From: Eopsaltria australis
Taxonomy: Eukaryota > Chordata > Aves > Passeriformes > Petroicidae
Reading direction: 5' to 3'
Length of the DNA: 64,000 nucleotides
Assembly (NCBI GenBank): GCA_034509425.1
Contig: JAVTVJ010000447.1
Span: 558,001 to 622,000, forward strand
Part shown: positions 58,783-64,000 of the stretch, piece by piece
How positions within the stretch are numbered: position 1 is the first letter of the stretch
Layout of the letters: each line of letters opens with the position of its first letter
Made by a program: the position numbers and the translations under genes
The notes under the pieces: model-generated
Told to the model about the DNA's origin: nothing
What the model saw: only the letters and a program-made list of their open reading frames with translations
The model's database searches: none

Positions 58783-59274
58783 ATCCATCCATCCATCCAT
58801 CCATCCATCCATCCATCCATCCCTCCATCCATCCCTCCATCCTTCCATCCATCCCATCCATCCATCCCTCCCTCCATCTATCTCTTCATCCATCCATCCA
58901 TCCATCCCTCCATCCATCCCTCCATCTATCTCTTCATCTATCCATCCATCCTTCCACCCATCCATCCTTCCACCCATCCATCCATCCATCCCATCCATCC
59001 ATCCCTCCATCTATCTCTTCATCATCTCCATCCATCCATCCATCCATCCATCCATCCCTCCATCCATCCATCCCATCCATCCATCCATCCATCCCTCCAT
59101 CCATCCATCCATCCATCCATCCATCCATCCATCCATCCATCCATCCATCCATCCATCCATCCATCCATCCATCCATCCATCCATCCATCCATCCATCCAT
59201 CCATCCATCCCTCCATTCATCTCTTCATCCATCCATCCATCCATCCATCCATCCATCCATCCATCCATCCATCC
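58783..59274 (+). repeat. ATCC tetranucleotide microsatellite, 492 bp
   Basis: A long ATCC/CCAT array has variant CCTCC, CTTCC and CCCATCC units in its left half. The longest near-pure section is about 59097-59209. A variant TCTCTTCATC, always preceded by a CTCCAT-type unit, recurs at 58881, 58929, 59014 and 59220, which suggests that short blocks of the array have been amplified together. It is open in several frames on both strands ([21 protein letters not shown]), giving artefactual ORFs up to 259 codons. Probably highly polymorphic and prone to assembly error. Confidence 0.97.
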
Positions 59275-59301
59275 AACCAAAGGCCAGAGAATGTAGCTTG
59301 G

Positions 59302-59832
59302 CCGCTGATGCCGTTTGGTTTCTGCCTTTTTTCTTTTATGTGTTCTCTCTACTCTTTGCACATGTATTTGTAGCTCTGTAGCCTACTGTATTAATAGCTA
59401 GTTTTTCCAGTACTTTTCCATGGCCTTTCCCTAAGCAGAAAGACAAAACAAATTCCAGAGCTCCAAGCCCCAGGGAGGTGCAAGGCCCTGTCCTATCTCG
59501 GTTCTTCCTGGGAACCAAGGCTGAGAACAACTCTGAGGTTCATTTTCATAAACAAAGTACAGCCGGTGCTGAGAGGGGGCTCCAAAGAAGGGGCTGGACC
59601 TGGCGGGGAATTGAATCACCACTTGTTCTTCTAATTGGTGCTTTTAATCAATTATGCTAATTTCCTAAAAGCTATAAATATGTACTCACCCCTGGAGGGG
59701 CTGGGCTTTTATGGACACCTTTCCATAACTGCTCCTGAAGAACTTTAAAATAAAGATCCCCTTTTATATTACTTCCTTGCTAAAATGATCTCGATTTTCT
59801 TTTCCAGGCTGGGGGAAAAAAGGCAACACCGC
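59302..59832 (+). mobile_element. solo LTR with 4-bp target duplication
   Basis: CCGC at 59302-59305 and 59829-59832 flanks a 523-bp segment (59306-59828) beginning TGATGCC and ending GGCAACA. These ends are inverted repeats matching at 6 of 7 positions and have TG...CA termini. Plus-strand signals are ordered as in an LTR: TATAAATA at 59673-59680, then AATAAA at 59749-59754, about 75 bp before the 3' end. A 4-base duplication points to an ERV1/gammaretrovirus-like class. No internal genes or second LTR remain. It inserted about 27 bp beyond the ATCC array. Confidence 0.82.
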
Positions 59833-61898
59833 TGCTGTTCACTGTGGAGGTGGAACCCATGAGCCCACAGTTCTTGGACAGCCACAAGTTTTAGCTGAGT
59901 GTGGAGCCAGCTTTACCCTCCACTGGGCTCCAATTGCAGATCCCTACCTCAAATACACAAAGTCTGGCTGGGAGTGGTGCCTCAGACCTCAAGGAAGGGT
60001 GAGCTGGGCTAACGTGGCACAGAGAAGGGGTGAGTGGCTCACACTCCCACATGGATTATAGCTGGTACATTTCAGAGCTGAGCTGGGGCTCTGTGACTGT
60101 CCCCTGCAGTCAGAGACCTGAGCACAGCTCGATGCTTCTGCTGGCCTTGGGTCAAATATTTCCTTTGTGCAGCGTCTCTATATCATATTTACTTTTCATA
60201 TTCTTCTGCTTTTACATATTTTGAAGTGCTCAGCTGAGGGTGCTCTTTGTTTACCTTCATTTTTTCACACCTTGTGAGCACTTTTGCTATTTCTGTCTCT
60301 CTTTCTAAGTCCGGGGGTGAAAATGGTACAGCCCCTGAGTTTTCAGCAAGCTGATCATCCTCCTGGTGTCAGTGCTTTAAGTTCCTGCTGGGATGTTCAG
60401 GGTACTCACAACATCAGGTCTTGCAGGTTTTCCTTGCAGGCAGACTAAATGAAACTGGATAGGTACTGGTAAAAAAAACTACAAATGGCAGCACTGCTGA
60501 AAAAAAAATTCTAGCTTCCTTAAACTCCTCTGTTTTGCTTTAATTCAGTTTCTGTGGTTTGCTGTTTGCATAAATATGTCCTTTATGCTTTTGACATTGG
60601 GTGTCTCATAGGTGGTGTTAGGGAAGAAGGAGTGTGAGTTATTTCCCCAATACGGAAGAACAAAGGGGTTTTTTCCTGACCTTGTTAGTTTAAAAAATTC
60701 ATAACTACATGAATAATTCCTCTGAACAATATCCCGTAACTCTGGGAAAAGATAAAAATTCCTCACTTAAATTAATTACATTTTGGAGCTCAGCATTTTT
60801 TTATATTACTTCAATCAAACTGAAATTTAATTGAAGGATTGTTTAATTAAAAGTGGAGAAACGAAACAGTTGCAAATTTTTTTTCCAACCTCAAAAAAAT
60901 CTATAAATATATTTATTTTATCTCAAGAAAACTGGTGAGAGGGGGGTTACAAAAAACATCCTCCCCACATGGCTGATTCAGCTGTGCAGCTAAATGGAAT
61001 AATTCACAATCCAAATTTACTCATGTCTTGGAAAATGCATCTCATTTTTCACCTCAGGGGTCTGTGTCAGAAACCAGTGCCAGCAGTAAGACATTCACAG
61101 CTGCACGCTGGTATCACACGTGAACCCTGATTTCCACATGCCTGTCCATTAAATACTGGCTGTCACCTGTAATGGTTGGCAGATATGAATGAGGGCACTA
61201 ATGGCTAAAATTTTGGATACTGACAATTCCTTTTATAAATAAATATACATTTCTGGTGTCTACGGCAAGCAGTTTATGCACAGTTCTTGCATTTTCAAAG
61301 TGCAGCTAAATATTACCCTCATAAAATTGGGTTCTCCTGATGGGATCCACAGCTTTGGATCTCTGTTTTGTTCAGAACTTACTCAGTTTCAGCTGTTGGA
61401 GCATTGGGGCACATAGTGATCTTTAATTCACTTACACTCATCATACCCCAAAAAGGAGTATAATGCCAATAACCCCAGTTTGTGTTCTAATCTATGGCAT
61501 GAGAGTGTTTTTGTGTTCATCTTCTGGTGAAATACATCAAAGCACCACAGCTTAAGCCTGATGGAAGCTTTAGACATCTCCTGTGGCACCTGTGCAGGTG
61601 TTCAAAAAGACAACCACAGAAGGAGGAAGCAGCATCAGATAAGAATCCCTTTCTTTCAGGATGACACCTACCAAAAACCAGAGGTGTTCTAGGTTTGAGT
61701 CCCCCATCAGAGCTAATTTGGATCCTTCTGTCTTTCAGGTGTGTTCATCAGAAGATGTAGAAGGAATAACCTCTCTCCTTTCTGCTGACTTGGTCTCATT
61801 TCTAGGAAACAATTAAAAATTACTTTTAAAGGAAAAAACCAAGAGCATCATATAAAACTAGAATTTATGTTGAAGATGTTACGTGGATTAGATGGGAC
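59833..61898. other. unique noncoding DNA
   Basis: No gene recognised. Sequence just after the LTR (59833-60130) is moderately GC-rich but shows no frame or repeat I can name. The rest is AT-rich. Confidence 0.55.
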
Positions 61899-62050
61899 AT
61901 AGAATCACAGAGTCATGGAATGGTTTGGGTTGGAAGGGACCTTAAAGACCATCTGGTTCCAACCTCCTGCCATGGGCAGGGACACCTTCCACTATCCCGG
62001 GTTGCTCCAAGCCCCATCCAACCTGGCCTTGAATGTTCCAGGGATGGAGC
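61899..62050 (-). mobile_element. CR1 LINE 3' end, antisense, short and well preserved
   Basis: The plus strand reads ATAGAATCACAGAGTCATGG, GTTTGGGTTGGAAGGGACC, TTAAAGACCATCTGGTTCCA, ACCTCCTGCCATGGGCAGGG, CCACTATCCCGGGTTGCTCC and AACCTGGCCTTGAATGTTCC, stopping at AGGGATGGAGC. This is a 150-bp 5'-truncated CR1 close to the general avian consensus as I remember it, so it is relatively young. Confidence 0.95.
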
Positions 62051-64000
62051 ATTAATTTGAGTCTGTGTGACACACAGTTCTTAAGAATTAATGGAGTCAT
62101 TGGACATTTAAATGAATCTGGCAAATACAATTTTACAGACACCCCCTTTGCAACTTCTGCAGTGATTTGTCAAAAAGGTTTCTCATCCACAAGTCCACAC
62201 AGAACAGTGATTCCATGTTTAACTTGCTGGGGGAGTCACACAGGGCAAAAGTTTTTGTGCCTTTTGCATGAGAACTGACATTATGCTGAGCTTGTGATTC
62301 CTCCTGAAGCCCTGGGGGGACAGATCACTGAGGGGCATCAAATCCTGAAAAGGAAAAAGAGAGTGATGGTGCTGTATTGTAGAAAGAACTAATTAGAAAA
62401 CAAAACGTTATGAAGAGATACTGAGAGGGGAGATCAGCACAGAAGTGATGGAGGAAGAACTTTCCTTGGAAAGATGTAAAGCAATTGGGGAATAATCTGA
62501 ATCTTACGTACAAAACACTGAGGAAGCTTAACCTTCTGGTGAGGAGAGGATCCAAAGGTTATCTGGTGAAAGAGGTCAGCTCCACTTCCCATTTTCCAAG
62601 AGAAAATTAAACTTTCAAAAAAGGAAGTCTTGCTGGCATATGCTACAGAGACTTGTTGCCTCTTTTAGGTTTGTGATGGATCGATGCTTTCGATGTTTTT
62701 GGAAGCCAGAGAATGTCTCATCGTCAGATGCTGAGAGCACTTTGTACCTAAAATAATAGGTGCAAAAATAGCACCTGATGGAGCACAGACGTCTCCTTCA
62801 CTCCCACTCCCCAAAAGGGCAGGGAAGAAGCACTAGGATGGCTCCAGCTATGGTGTGACTGCTCCTGAGAGCCCAGACACATTCAGCCTGCACAGCTACT
62901 CAGCTCTGTCAGTGTGACTCAGATTTTAAATTACGAGGGATGCATTTGCAATGTTCAAGGGTGCATTTTAAAGTCAAAGCAAGCTTGTAAAATGTCCAAA
63001 TTTGTATATGCAGAGCTGTCTTGTGTCGTGTACTTTCTGCTGTCTTCAATTACACTAATAAAATTTTCATTTAGGAAAAGAGGTTGGATATAAAACTGGA
63101 TAAGTTCTTTGAGTTCTTTTTTCTTTTTAGATTATTTATTAGTGATAACAACTAATGTACTGCTTAAGGGTAATGAATCTTATTAAATGCACTTTAAATT
63201 ATCTCCTAAATTAATACAAGAGTGCAGTTCCAGTGCTAAAGACCCACATAGGACTGGCAGAGGAACTAATATTTGCTTCTTATGAAAGACTCCACATTGC
63301 CTCCAGCTAAATTATGTATATACAATCAAATTCTTGTCCCTAATAGAGATGTAACATATGTAAGCAGATTAAAATGTTATGTACTACTTACAGGAGATGT
63401 CTATAGATTTCATTCAGAGTCTGCCTCTTCACTTCTTGCAGCCTCTATTTGATAACTCATTCAATTTTTTCTTGACCTATTTCTCAGCATATTTATCAGA
63501 CATTACTTGCTCCATGACACAGGTCAGTGTAATCATGCTGCATCAGTATGAGTGAAAGATTTTGCCTTCAGGGATAGAACTACTACCTCAAGATGCAAAT
63601 TTATTTTGGAGGTGAAAGTCAGATTTCTAAAATTCAAGCAGTGTGTGCAAGTAACTCCTTTAAGAACGCACGACTTCAGATACTCCCCAGCTTCTCCTGC
63701 CAGTTTAGCACAAAACCTGCCTAACTCTCAGCTGCTCTTCTCCTACCCTTGCTCTCATGAGCTTGGCTGTGGCTCTAGGGAGGTGTTAGATGTGACTATA
63801 GTAAGAGAATACTCCATGGGAATGGTTATTTGCATTCCCTTTAGCCTGGCTATCCCATTAATATTCTGTCTTTCGAACACACTGCCGAGTTTGAATTTAA
63901 ATGCACCTCTGTGTCTCCTGTGCACTACCAGAGGTGAGCTACCACAAAAAGTCAGTCTCATTTCAGCTCCTGAACACGAGAGAGAGAGATTTAAGGGATG
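62051..64000. other. unique noncoding DNA
   Basis: No gene, RNA gene or repeat recognised up to the window end. An ATTTGCAT octamer lies near 63828. The stretch 62930-63240 has a conserved-noncoding texture (mixed composition, few simple runs), but that is only an impression. Confidence 0.5.

Noticed and set aside
58517..59373. Long open frames (259 and 226 codons on plus, several on minus) with [10 protein letters not shown] or MDGWMDGW repeats
   Set aside because: They are translations of the ATCC microsatellite, whose 4-base unit reads as a 12-base cycle without stops in several frames. No real protein is implied.

Overview
The window looks like 64 kb of AT-rich bird nuclear DNA, most likely from a songbird. 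The main evidence is the repeat content. There are many 5'-truncated or eroded CR1 LINE copies ending in the avian octamer tail (ATTCTRTG-type). Several have the CR1 sub-variant with CAGGGGCAGCCCC and GGGCACCCTGTGCCAGGG blocks that I associate with passerines. Solitary LTRs flanked by short target duplications and simple-sequence arrays make up the rest. I find no convincing protein-coding exon, tRNA, rRNA or CpG island. The open frames are short. The longest, about 259 codons, is only the translation of an ATCC microsatellite. The window is therefore a gene desert or part of a very large intron.

Layout. 1-8.4 kb: unique AT-rich DNA with one sense CR1 tail (684-880) and a perfect 30-bp palindrome (5854-5883). 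8.4-19.4 kb: an ancient CR1-like remnant (8430-8745), an antisense CR1 (11792-12012), a CpG-rich LTR-like block (about 15700-16116), a CR1 remnant (16649-16745) and an AAT array (19151-19232). A 51-bp sequence is shared by 11757-11807 and 19319-19369. 19.4-34.4 kb: a stem-loop (20794-20829), a 58-bp tandem repeat (22666-22784), a likely ERVL-type solo LTR (26169-26813), a GC-richer block (29400-29840) and a 440-bp antisense CR1 (33981-34422). 34.4-44 kb: a solo LTR with a perfect 6-bp target duplication (40252-40675) and an eroded CR1-like stretch near 42.4 kb.

44-48.2 kb is the most structured part. A segment of about 315 bp at 44398-44713 recurs in direct orientation at 46844-47182, where it lies between two CR1 fragments. 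It is followed by a further sense CR1 and a short inverted CR1 piece. 48-64 kb: more antisense CR1s (51541, 52184, 61899), a 492-bp ATCC array (58783-59274), and 31 bp beyond it a 523-bp solo LTR with a 4-bp target duplication and matching inverted ends (59306-59828).

No genes act together here. The functional signals are indirect. CR1 copies are strongly biased to the minus strand (11 of 13 by my count), which would fit an intron of a plus-strand gene. A few short transcription-factor-like motif combinations (paired octamers; an AP-1/octamer composite) could belong to enhancers. All family assignments come from recognition by eye; no database search was run.
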